This document shows, one piece after another, positions 8,295 to 15,328 of a stretch of DNA of 38,332 bases. Made by a program: the position numbers and the translations under genes. Position 1 is the stretch's first letter, and the number at the start of each line of letters is the position of its first letter. The notes below the pieces were generated by a model. The model did not search any database, was not told the origin of the DNA, and worked only from the letters and a program-made list of their open reading frames with translations. The DNA is from Pelagibacteraceae bacterium AG-349-L17 (lineage in GTDB: Bacteria; Pseudomonadota; Alphaproteobacteria; Pelagibacterales; Pelagibacteraceae), in assembly GCA_003278805.1 (NCBI GenBank), contig QCDC01000013.1, positions 1 to 38,332 on the forward strand, written 5' to 3'.

Positions 8295-9018
8295 AATAAT
8301 GAATAACCTCTTTGGGATTTTAATTGGTATAATAGATTATCCAAATAAAAAAAAAATTTTAAATTTTTTTAAAAGCAAACTAGAGGATAATCATTTAAAA
8401 ATTATCGATATTGGTGCTCATAAAGGTGAAACAATTAATTTTTTCCTAAATAATTTTAGAGTAGGTGAAATTTATGCATTTGAACCAAATCTTGATTTAT
8501 ATGAAAAGTTGAGAAAAATAAATAAATTTAAAAAAAAATTTATAAAAATATTTAATTTTGGGATTGGTTATAGAGATGAAGTAAAGACCTTAAATATTAT
8601 GACTGATAGTTCTTCAAGCACTATAAATTCTATAGATGAGGACACAGAATATTTTAAGAAAAAAAAAAAAATATTATCTTTATTTTCCTCAAATAAAAAT
8701 TTTTTAAAAAAAAGACAAAAAATTAAAATTACTAGTTTATCTCAAATTATTTTTAATAATAATATTAATAGAATAGATGTATTGAAAATAGATACAGAGG
8801 GGTACGAGTATAATGTTTTAAAGGGTGTTAATATAAATGATTTTAAAAAAATAAACTATATTTATTTTGAGCATCATTATGATTTGATGATAAAAAAAGG
8901 ATATAAATTTTCTGATATTAATTTTTTACTAAATCAAAATAATTTTTATATAAAATATAAATTGAAAATGAATTTTAGAAAATCATTTGAATATATTTAT
9001 GAAAATTCAGAAAAATAA
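8284..9018 (+). CDS. FkbM family SAM-dependent methyltransferase (second copy)
   Basis: 244 residues. IIDIGAHKGETINFF near residues 40-54 is SAM motif I, AFEPN near residue 65 is the ribose-binding acidic motif and VLKIDTEGYEYNVLKGV near 166-182 is the FkbM signature. It differs clearly from the copy at 826-1590, so it is not a recent duplicate. It probably O-methylates another sugar position. It overlaps the membrane gene upstream by 11 bases and the GT2 downstream by 20-32 bases. A 13-base poly-A run at 8659-8671 sits between motif I and the FkbM signature. Confidence 0.85.
   Translation: MINKIMNNLFGILIGIIDYPNKKKILNFFKSKLEDNHLKIIDIGAHKGETINFFLNNFRVGEIYAFEPNLDLYEKLRKINKFKKKFIKIFNFGIGYRDEVKTLNIMTDSSSSTINSIDEDTEYFKKKKKILSLFSSNKNFLKKRQKIKITSLSQIIFNNNINRIDVLKIDTEGYEYNVLKGVNINDFKKINYIYFEHHYDLMIKKGYKFSDINFLLNQNNFYIKYKLKMNFRKSFEYIYENSEK
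8659..8671 (+). repeat. Poly-A tract, 13 bases, inside the second FkbM gene
   Basis: A run of 13 A, counted by eye, follows a single G. It encodes consecutive lysines upstream of the FkbM signature, so a one-base slip would truncate the enzyme before its C-terminal motif. Confidence 0.85.
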
Positions 9019-9802
9019 AATTTTATCAACAGTAATAATAGTAAATTACAACAACGAAAAATATATTAAAAAATGTTTGAATTCTATTTTAGAACAAACA
9101 AATGCAAATAATGAAATAATATTTGTAGATGATAAATCAACTGACAATTCTTTAAAAATTGTTGAAAAATATAAAAACAAAATTACTGTTCTAAAAACTC
9201 CTTCTAGATATAAAAGTAAATATGGGTCATATAATCAAATGAATTCTTATTATAGGGGTTTTTTAAAATCTAAAGGTAAATATATTTTTTTTTTAGATAG
9301 TGATGATTACTTCAAAAAAAATAAATTAAAGAAAGTAATAAATTATTTTGAAAAAAACTTAGATACAAACGTAGTATTTGATCTTGCAATTTTAAAAAAT
9401 AAAAATAAATCCTCAAAATTAAAATTTAAACAAAAGAAATTTATTTTATCTAGTTGGCCAAGATTTACGAGCCAAAGTTGTATTACAGTTAAAAGATCAT
9501 TCTTGGTAGAGATTTTTAAATTTTTAAAATTGAGAAAATTTGAACTTATTTGGTTTGATTTCAGAATTGCGTGTTTTTGTTATTTAAAAGAAAAAAAAAT
9601 TAATATTTTGCCCTTGTACTTAACTTATTATAGACAATTAGAGAATTCAGCATCTTCTAAATTTAAAACTTTTTCAACTAATTGGTGGATAAGAAGAAAT
9701 CAAGCTCATGATTTTGTTACGTATTTATCAAAAAAATTAAAATTAAAAGATAAATTTACAATAGATAAATTTTTTACAAAATTAATCACATTTTTTAAAT
9801 GA
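8987..9802 (+). CDS. Family 2 glycosyltransferase (GT-A fold)
   Basis: 271 residues. STVIIVNYNNEKYIKKCLNS near residue 14, EIIFVDDKSTDNS near 43 and IFFLDSDDYF near 100-109 are the three standard GT2 landmarks, the last with the DxD-type metal ligand. The first ATG at 8987 gives a 32-base overlap with the FkbM gene. The ATG at 8999 (residue 5) would cut the overlap to 20 bases and is equally possible. It presumably adds one sugar of the surface glycan at the cytoplasmic face of the membrane. Its 3' end overlaps the following SDR gene by 4 bases. Confidence 0.87.
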   Translation: MNIFMKIQKNKILSTVIIVNYNNEKYIKKCLNSILEQTNANNEIIFVDDKSTDNSLKIVEKYKNKITVLKTPSRYKSKYGSYNQMNSYYRGFLKSKGKYIFFLDSDDYFKKNKLKKVINYFEKNLDTNVVFDLAILKNKNKSSKLKFKQKKFILSSWPRFTSQSCITVKRSFLVEIFKFLKLRKFELIWFDFRIACFCYLKEKKINILPLYLTYYRQLENSASSKFKTFSTNWWIRRNQAHDFVTYLSKKLKLKDKFTIDKFFTKLITFFK

Positions 9803-10596
9803 AAAATATTTTAATTATAGGCAAAAAAAGTTTTATTGGTTCTAATTTAAAAAAATATTTAGCAAAATACTTCAATATAGATACTTTTTCTTATGAAAAA
9901 ATTATTTATCAAAATGAAATTTTTTTTAAGAAGTATTCACATATAATTAATACATCAATACACCCATATTATCAAAAGAGAAAATATAACGAAAAATTTG
10001 ATTTAGATATAAAATTTATAAAGAAATTTAAGCAAATAAATTTTATATATATTTTTTTAAATAGTAGAAAAATTTATCAACTTAAAGAAGATATAATTGA
10101 AAGTTCAAAAAAAAAACCAAGATGTAATTATGGAAAAAATAAATTAATTTCCGAAAGATGGCTAAAAAAAACTCTTAAAAAAAAATTTCTATCATTAAGA
10201 ATTTCAAATGTCATTGGAAAAAAATTCACATTAAACAAAAGACAAGCCGGGAAACTTTTTTACGATAATTTTTTAGAATTTAGAAAAATTAAAAAGAGAT
10301 TAGTTTTCAACAATGATTTTAAAGACTTTATAACAATCGATCAATTAAGTGAAATTATTAAGAAGTTAATTCAAAAAAATATAAATGGTATTTTTAATGT
10401 TTCCCTTGGGGAAAAAGTATATCTTTCAGAAATGGTCTTCTGGCTTGATGAACAATTTTTTAATAGAGTGCAGTTTAATGAGGAGAGATTAGACTCTTTT
10501 ACTTTATCTAATAAAAAGTTAGCAAAAACAATAAATATATCAATAAACAAAAACCAATTAAAAAACTTTTGTAAAAAATTAATTAAAAATAAATAA
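9799..10596 (+). CDS. NAD-dependent epimerase/dehydratase (extended SDR), nucleotide-sugar modifying
   Basis: 265 residues. The N-terminal ILIIGKKSFIGSNLKKYL is a Rossmann motif of the extended SDR type (GxxxxIGxxL), with Lys in place of the second Gly. The catalytic YxxxK is Tyr111-Gly-Lys-Asn-Lys115, and a Ser-Arg pair (NSRKIY) about 20 residues earlier may give the Ser. At 265 residues it is shorter than most epimerases (about 310-340) and closer to dTDP-4-dehydrorhamnose reductase-like proteins. It may reduce or epimerise a 4-keto sugar; the substrate is unknown. It overlaps the GT2 by 4 bases and is followed 39 bases later by gmd. Confidence 0.72.
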   Translation: MKNILIIGKKSFIGSNLKKYLAKYFNIDTFSYEKIIYQNEIFFKKYSHIINTSIHPYYQKRKYNEKFDLDIKFIKKFKQINFIYIFLNSRKIYQLKEDIIESSKKKPRCNYGKNKLISERWLKKTLKKKFLSLRISNVIGKKFTLNKRQAGKLFYDNFLEFRKIKKRLVFNNDFKDFITIDQLSEIIKKLIQKNINGIFNVSLGEKVYLSEMVFWLDEQFFNRVQFNEERLDSFTLSNKKLAKTINISINKNQLKNFCKKLIKNK

Positions 10597-10635
10597 TTTC
10601 TATACTAAATAAATAAAATAATTTAAATAAACATA

Positions 10636-11688
10636 ATGAAAAAAAAAGTAGCTCTAATATTTGGAATAACAGGTCAAGATGGGTCCTATCTAGCAGAACT
10701 ACTCTTAAAAAAAAATTATATCGTTAATGGTGTAAAGAGAAGATCTTCTAGTATTAATACATTTAGAGTTGATCACATTTATCAGGATCCACATGAAAAG
10801 AATTATAAATTTAGACTTCACTATGGAGATATAACTGATTCATTATCAGTATCTAGCTTAATTAAAAAAATCAAACCTGATGAAATTTATAATCTAGCAG
10901 CTCAATCACATGTTGCAGTATCATTTGAAGTTCCAGAATATACAGCTAATGCTGATGCTCTTGGAGCTTTAAGAATATTAGAGGCAATCAAGTTTCATAA
11001 ACTAGAGAGAAAAACAAAATTTTACCAAGCAGGTACATCAGAGATGTTTGGTAAAGTTCAAACCAAACCTCAAAATGAGAAAACACCTTTTTATCCACTT
11101 AGTCCATATGGTGTTGCAAAATTATATGCTCATTGGATCACTAAAAATTATAGAGAAGCGTATAATATTTTTGCATCAAATGGAGTGTTATTTAATCACG
11201 AAAGTCCAAGAAGAGGGGAAACTTTTGTAACAAAAAAAATAGTTTCTGCGCTTTGCAAAATAAAAGAAGGAAGACAAAAAAAATTATTTTTAGGAAATAT
11301 AAATGCAAAAAGAGACTGGGGGCATGCGAGAGATTATTGTTATGCTATGTGGAAAATATTACAACAGAAACAGCCAGATGATTATGTAATAGCCACTGGT
11401 ATTCAATACTCAATCAAACAATTTATAAATTTGACTGCTAAAAAATTGGGAATGAAAATTAAATGGAAGGGTAAAGGAATAAATGAAAAAGCATACAATG
11501 AAAAAGGTATTGTATTTATAGAATGTGATAAAAATTATTTTAGACCTTTAGATGTTAATAGTCTTTTGGGAGACGCAAGAAAAGCTAGAAAAAAATTAAG
11601 ATGGAAACCAAATGAAAATATTCATTCATTAATAAATGAAATGATTGAATCAGAATATAAAAATTTAAATGCAACTAAACAAAAATAG
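10636..11688 (+). CDS. gmd: GDP-mannose 4,6-dehydratase
   Basis: 350 residues, the usual length. It converts GDP-D-mannose to GDP-4-keto-6-deoxy-D-mannose, the branch point to GDP-L-fucose and related 6-deoxy sugars. Visible landmarks are the cofactor motif GITGQDGSYLAELLL at residues 10-24, VKRRSSSINTFR (the Gmd-specific NADP loop), GTSEMFG near 134, the catalytic YGVAK with Tyr158 and Lys162, and the ESPRRGETFV substrate loop near residue 190. It overlaps the following GDP-fucose synthase gene by 20 bases, which fixes them as a coupled pathway pair. Confidence 0.96.
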   Translation: MKKKVALIFGITGQDGSYLAELLLKKNYIVNGVKRRSSSINTFRVDHIYQDPHEKNYKFRLHYGDITDSLSVSSLIKKIKPDEIYNLAAQSHVAVSFEVPEYTANADALGALRILEAIKFHKLERKTKFYQAGTSEMFGKVQTKPQNEKTPFYPLSPYGVAKLYAHWITKNYREAYNIFASNGVLFNHESPRRGETFVTKKIVSALCKIKEGRQKKLFLGNINAKRDWGHARDYCYAMWKILQQKQPDDYVIATGIQYSIKQFINLTAKKLGMKIKWKGKGINEKAYNEKGIVFIECDKNYFRPLDVNSLLGDARKARKKLRWKPNENIHSLINEMIESEYKNLNATKQK

Positions 11689-12613
11689 CAAAATTTTCGT
11701 AGCCGGTCATAAGGGAATGGTTGGTTCTTCAATAGTTAGATATCTTAAAAAAAAAAAATATAAAAATATTTTAACTGCAGATAAGAAGGATTTAGATTTA
11801 CTAGATCAACTTAATACACAAAAATTTTTGATGAAAAAGAAACCTCACTTTGTAATTATTGCCGCTGCAAGAGTTGGTGGGATAATGGCAAATAATAATT
11901 ACAAAGCTGATTTTATTTACCAAAACCTGCAAATTCAAACTAATTTAATCCACTCATCTTATTTAGCTGGGGTAAAAAAATTAATTTTTTTAGGATCTAG
12001 TTGCATTTATCCAAAATTTTCTAAACAACCAATAAAAGAAGAATACCTTCTAGATGGAAAACTTGAGACAACTAATGATGCTTACGCAATTGCAAAAATT
12101 GCTGGTGTAAAAATGTGTGAGTCATATAATCAACAATATGGATTAAATTATATATCTTTAATGCCAACTAATCTATATGGGCCAAATGATAACTATAATT
12201 TAAAAAATTCACATTTTTATCCAGCTTTAATTTCAAAAATTTATCAGGCTAAAATAAAAAAAAAAAAAACGATAAAAATTTGGGGTAATGGAAAAGCAAA
12301 AAGAGAAATTTTGTTTGTTGATGATTTGGCAGATGCATGTGAATATTTTTTAAAAAAAAAAGTAAAACACAAAATCATTAATATTGGTTCTGGACAAGAA
12401 AAAACTATATTAGGTTATGCAAAATTTATTATGAAAAAAATGAATGTTAATTTACAAGTTTTGTTTGATAAAAAAAAACCAAATGGAACTCCAAGAAAAA
12501 TTCTAAACTTTAATTTGGCGAAAAAATATGGTTGGAAACCCAAATTTTCTTTATCCGACGGATTTGATTTAACATTTTCTAATTTTATAAATAAAAAATT
12601 AAATGAAAAATAA
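11669..12613 (+). CDS. fcl: GDP-L-fucose synthase
   Basis: 314 residues; the E. coli enzyme is about 321. It turns GDP-4-keto-6-deoxymannose into GDP-L-fucose by double epimerisation and NADPH-dependent reduction. FVAGHKGMVGSS at residues 10-21 is the cofactor motif, AAARVGGIMANN near 68-79 is a family hallmark, LGSSCIYPK near 109 supplies the catalytic Ser, and YAIAK with Tyr139 and Lys143 is the active-site pair. It starts within the end of gmd and overlaps the next SDR gene by 11 bases. Two long poly-A runs (11747-11758 and 12256-12269) lie inside it. Confidence 0.95.
   Translation: MQLNKNSKIFVAGHKGMVGSSIVRYLKKKKYKNILTADKKDLDLLDQLNTQKFLMKKKPHFVIIAAARVGGIMANNNYKADFIYQNLQIQTNLIHSSYLAGVKKLIFLGSSCIYPKFSKQPIKEEYLLDGKLETTNDAYAIAKIAGVKMCESYNQQYGLNYISLMPTNLYGPNDNYNLKNSHFYPALISKIYQAKIKKKKTIKIWGNGKAKREILFVDDLADACEYFLKKKVKHKIINIGSGQEKTILGYAKFIMKKMNVNLQVLFDKKKPNGTPRKILNFNLAKKYGWKPKFSLSDGFDLTFSNFINKKLNEK
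11747..11758 (+). repeat. Poly-A tract, 12 bases, near the 5' end of fcl
   Basis: Twelve A, counted by eye, encode lysines about 26 codons into the GDP-fucose synthase gene. Slippage here would remove almost the whole enzyme. Confidence 0.85.
12256..12269 (+). repeat. Poly-A tract, 14 bases, in the 3' part of fcl
   Basis: Fourteen A, counted by eye, form the longest homopolymer I see in the window. They encode the lysines of KIKKKKTIKIWG, in the substrate-binding half of the GDP-fucose synthase. Confidence 0.85.
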
Positions 12614-13487
12614 AATTGTAGTAACAGGTGGAAGTGGATTTGTTGGTTCAAATTTAATCAAATTTTTATTAAATAAAACAAATTATGATATAATTAGTAT
12701 TGATGATTACTCATCTGGATCAACAAGAAACAATATAAAAAATAAAAGAATTAAGTATTTTAAAGGGCACACAAAAGATATCAGTAAAATTTTAAATAAA
12801 CACAAATCAAAAATTAAAACAATATTTCACTTTGGTGAATTTGCTAGAATTTATCAAAGCTTTTTGCAAATGAACAAATGTATGGAATCTAATATAATCG
12901 GTACAAATGAAGTTTTTTCTTTTTGTTTAAAAAACAAAATTAAATTAATTTATTCCGCAACATCTGCTTCACTAGGAAATAGAGGAAAAGATAAAAATTT
13001 ATCTCCATACTCTTTTACGAAATCTAAAAATTTAGAGTTTTTAGAAAACTTAAAAAAGTGGTTTAACTTTAAATATGAAGTAATTTTTTTTTATAACGTA
13101 TATGGACCTGGTCAAATAAAGAAAGGAAGCATGGCAACAGTAATTGGTATTTTTGAGGATCACTTTATAAGAAAAAAACCTTTACCTGTTGTTAAACCTG
13201 GCACCCAAACTAGAAGATTTACTCATATAGATGATACTGTTGAGATTTGTTATAAAGCCTGGAAAGATGATAGATGTAATTTTTACAGTGTGTTGCATAA
13301 GGAAAGTTATTCAATTTTACAAGTGGCAAAAATGTTTAATACTAAAATTAAATTTCTTAAACCCCGTAGAGGAGAACGGTATTCTTCTGCATTAAGTAAT
13401 ATGAGTTTGTCTAACAAAGTCTATAAAAATTTTGGTAAAAGAAAACTCAAGGATTACATCAGCGATTTTATAAAAAAAAATCAATAA
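12603..13487 (+). CDS. NAD-dependent epimerase/dehydratase (UDP-glucose 4-epimerase-like extended SDR)
   Basis: 294 residues. KIVVTGGSGFVGSNLIKFL at the N-terminus is a full extended-SDR Rossmann motif, SIDDYSSG near residue 35 gives the acidic residue that selects NAD, and YSFTK (Tyr136, Lys140) is the catalytic pair preceded by SATSAS near 120. Downstream, YNVYGPGQ and RRFTHIDD match the substrate-binding segments of GalE-like epimerases. It overlaps fcl by 11 bases and is the last gene of the island before the 5S rRNA. The sugar nucleotide cannot be named from sequence alone. Confidence 0.82.
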   Translation: MKNKIVVTGGSGFVGSNLIKFLLNKTNYDIISIDDYSSGSTRNNIKNKRIKYFKGHTKDISKILNKHKSKIKTIFHFGEFARIYQSFLQMNKCMESNIIGTNEVFSFCLKNKIKLIYSATSASLGNRGKDKNLSPYSFTKSKNLEFLENLKKWFNFKYEVIFFYNVYGPGQIKKGSMATVIGIFEDHFIRKKPLPVVKPGTQTRRFTHIDDTVEICYKAWKDDRCNFYSVLHKESYSILQVAKMFNTKIKFLKPRRGERYSSALSNMSLSNKVYKNFGKRKLKDYISDFIKKNQ

Positions 13488-13515
13488 AACTTATATTTTT
13501 TAGAGCAAAAAGGTA

Positions 13516-13543
13516 TTTACATAAGATTTTAAAAATGTATAAG
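13516..13543 (+). promoter_or_regulatory. Putative sigma-70-type promoter of the isolated 5S rRNA gene
   Basis: TTTACA at 13516-13521 is separated by 16 bases from TATAAG at 13538-13543. Mature 5S begins 5-7 bases after the -10 element. The spacing and placement fit a dedicated promoter, which would be needed because no 16S or 23S gene lies in the 13.5 kb upstream. The match is by eye in an AT-rich background, so it remains a prediction. Confidence 0.45.
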
Positions 13544-13547
13544 ACCT

Positions 13548-13664
13548 CTGCCGGTAATTATTGCGGAAATGTTATACCCGATCCCATCCCGAACTCGGAA
13601 GTCAAGCTTTCCTGCGCCGATGGTACTTTGTCTTAAGGCACGGAAGAGTAGGACGTTGCCGGCG
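13548..13664 (+). rRNA. rrf: 5S ribosomal RNA, detached from 16S-23S
   Basis: About 117 bases. The 5' end CTGCCGG pairs with the 3' end CCGGCG through the core GCCGG/CCGGC helix I. Inside are the conserved loop segment ATCCCATCCCGAACTCGGAA and the 3' segment GGTAC...GGAAGAGTAGG, both diagnostic of bacterial 5S. No 16S or 23S sequence is present anywhere in this window. On the left it borders the glycan island, on the right rpmJ starts only 9 bases later. The separation agrees with my memory of SAR11 genomes, where a hypervariable region lies between 23S and 5S. Exact ends may be off by one or two bases. Confidence 0.95.
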
Positions 13665-13673
13665 TTAAAAATT

Positions 13674-13799
13674 ATGAAAATTAAAAGCTCTTTAAAATCA
13701 ATTAAAAAACGTGATCTTAACTCAAAGTTGGTAAGAAGAAGAGGAAGGGTATACGTGATAAATAAAACCAACCCAAAATTTAAAGCAAGACAAAAGTAA
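13674..13799 (+). CDS. rpmJ: Ribosomal protein L36 (bL36), cysteine-free type
   Basis: 41 residues, ATG start 9 bases after the 5S gene. [30 protein letters not shown] and KFKARQ are a close match to the alphaproteobacterial form of bL36, the small basic protein that binds 23S rRNA in the large subunit. It has none of the zinc-binding Cys/His residues of the classic form. No terminator is visible between 5S and rpmJ, so the two may share a transcript. In alphaproteobacteria rpmJ often stands apart from the main ribosomal operons, as here. Confidence 0.93.
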   Translation: MKIKSSLKSIKKRDLNSKLVRRRGRVYVINKTNPKFKARQK

Positions 13800-13804
13800 A
13801 TTTT

Positions 13805-13915
13805 ATGGATAACGAAAACCATAAAAATACATGGAATAATTTTACAAAATTTGTCCTATGGGGAACTGTCGCAGTTATAACTGTGTTAGTATTAATGGCA
13901 ATTTTCTTATTGTAA
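13805..13915 (+). CDS. Cytochrome c oxidase aa3 subunit IV-like small membrane protein
   Basis: 36 residues. A short hydrophilic head with the pattern H..TW..FTKF is followed by one hydrophobic helix from about residue 16 to the end (VLWGTVAVITVLVLMAIFLL). This is the architecture of the tiny alphaproteobacterial aa3-oxidase subunit IV (COX4 pro 2 family), a structural subunit of the respiratory oxidase. From memory, that gene is often found next to pntA in this class, and pntA follows here 9 bases later. The rest of the oxidase is not in the window. A small unrelated membrane peptide is the alternative. Confidence 0.72.
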   Translation: MDNENHKNTWNNFTKFVLWGTVAVITVLVLMAIFLL

Positions 13916-13924
13916 GGTTCCCAA

Positions 13925-15013
13925 ATGAAAATTGGGTCTATCTCAGAAAATCTAAATATTGAAAAAAGAATAGCTATAACTCCTGAAATAGTAAAAAAAT
14001 ATATTTCTCTTGGACTTGAAGTAAGTCTAATTGAAAATTATGGCTCTCATCTTGGTATCAAAGATCAGCAATACAAAGATATGGGTGTTAAAATTTCAAA
14101 AGATGAATTAGAAATTTTAAATTCTTCTGACATAATAGTTCAGCTTGGTATGTTGTCTGATGATAAAATTTTAAAAATTAAAAAAAATCAAACACTTATA
14201 GGAGTTTTAAATCCTTATAATAATAAAGAAAAATTAGAAAACTTAGCTAAAAAAAAAATTAATCTTTTTTCATTAGAATTACTTCCAAGAATTACAAGAG
14301 CTCAATCCATGGATATATTGTCCTCGCAAGCAAACCTTGCTGGTTATAAAGCAGTCATTGAAAGTTTTGCGAATTTCGAAAAAGCTATACCAATGATGAT
14401 GACTGCGGCAGGAACAGTTCCGGCTGCAAAAGTTCTAGTTGTTGGTGCAGGTGTTGCTGGGTTACAAGCTATTGCCACTGCAAAGAGAATGGGTGCTATA
14501 GTTTTTGCAACCGATGTAAGAATGGCATCAAAAGAACAAGTTGAGAGTTTAGGTGGTAAATTTTTAATTGTTGAAGGTTCGGAAAATTTAGAAACTGAGG
14601 GAGGTTACGCAAAAGAAGCCTCTGAAGATTTTAAACAAAAACAAGAAGAGCTTTTATCTGAAACTTTAAAAAAAATTGATATAGTAATTTGTACAGCTTT
14701 AATTCCAGGTAAAAAAGCACCCTTAATAATTAAAGATAATATGATTGAAAACATGCAATCAGGATCAGTAATTTATGATCTAGCAGCAATCCAAGGGGGA
14801 AATACTGCATTTACAGAAGTAGATAAAATTGTTGAAAAAAATGGAATAAAAATAATGGGTGAGAGCAATATTTTAAATAAACTACCTGTTTCTGCTTCAA
14901 ACTTGTATGCTAAAAATGTCTTTAACTTTGTTGACAATTTAATGGATAAGGACAAAAGAGAATTAAATATTAATCTTGAAGATGAAATTATAGAAAAAAC
15001 ACTAATAAAATAA
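13925..15013 (+). CDS. pntAA: NAD(P) transhydrogenase subunit alpha, part 1 (NAD-binding domain I)
   Basis: 362 residues, the size of the stand-alone domain I protein of the three-subunit transhydrogenase. It resembles alanine dehydrogenase: SENLNIEKRIAITPE at the N-terminus, RITRAQSMDILSSQANLAGY near residue 122, and the NAD-binding VVGAGVAGLQAIATAKRMGA near 171-190 followed by the acidic ATDVR. Together with the next two genes it forms the inner-membrane enzyme that uses the proton gradient to move hydride from NADH to NADP+. It lies 3 bases before the next subunit, and the three genes form an operon. Confidence 0.95.
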   Translation: MKIGSISENLNIEKRIAITPEIVKKYISLGLEVSLIENYGSHLGIKDQQYKDMGVKISKDELEILNSSDIIVQLGMLSDDKILKIKKNQTLIGVLNPYNNKEKLENLAKKKINLFSLELLPRITRAQSMDILSSQANLAGYKAVIESFANFEKAIPMMMTAAGTVPAAKVLVVGAGVAGLQAIATAKRMGAIVFATDVRMASKEQVESLGGKFLIVEGSENLETEGGYAKEASEDFKQKQEELLSETLKKIDIVICTALIPGKKAPLIIKDNMIENMQSGSVIYDLAAIQGGNTAFTEVDKIVEKNGIKIMGESNILNKLPVSASNLYAKNVFNFVDNLMDKDKRELNINLEDEIIEKTLIK

Positions 15014-15016
15014 ATT

Positions 15017-15328
15017 ATGGAAATAGATCCTTTAATATTTAGATTAAGTATATTTATCCTATCGATATTCGTAGGATATTACGTTGTGTGGAGCGTTACT
15101 CCATCTTTGCACACTCCTTTAATGTCAGTCACTAACGCAATATCCTCAGTAATTATTGTTGGAGCTATTATTGCGGGTTTGTCTGGAAATTATGACAGTG
15201 TATTTAACACCTCAAGTATATTTGGTTTTTTAGCTATAGCTTTAGCTGCAATTAATATTTTTGGGGGATTTCTTGTAACTCAAAGAATGTTGGCGATGTA
15301 TAAAAAAAAGAAAAAGGATAAAAAATAA
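15017..15328 (+). CDS. pntAB: NAD(P) transhydrogenase subunit alpha, part 2 (membrane domain)
   Basis: 103 residues with three to four hydrophobic helices. SVTPSLHTPLMSVTNAISSV near residues 27-46 is the conserved segment of the membrane domain of the alpha subunit. In E. coli this domain is fused to domain I; here it is a separate gene, as in other alphaproteobacteria. It contributes part of the proton channel together with PntB. Its stop codon overlaps the ATG of pntB by one base (TAATG). Confidence 0.95.
   Translation: MEIDPLIFRLSIFILSIFVGYYVVWSVTPSLHTPLMSVTNAISSVIIVGAIIAGLSGNYDSVFNTSSIFGFLAIALAAINIFGGFLVTQRMLAMYKKKKKDKK

Noticed and set aside
13529..13822. A 97-codon minus-strand frame and a long plus-strand frame across the 5S region
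   Set aside because: Both cross the 5S rRNA gene. Only the last 41 codons of the plus frame (from 13674) are a real gene, rpmJ.
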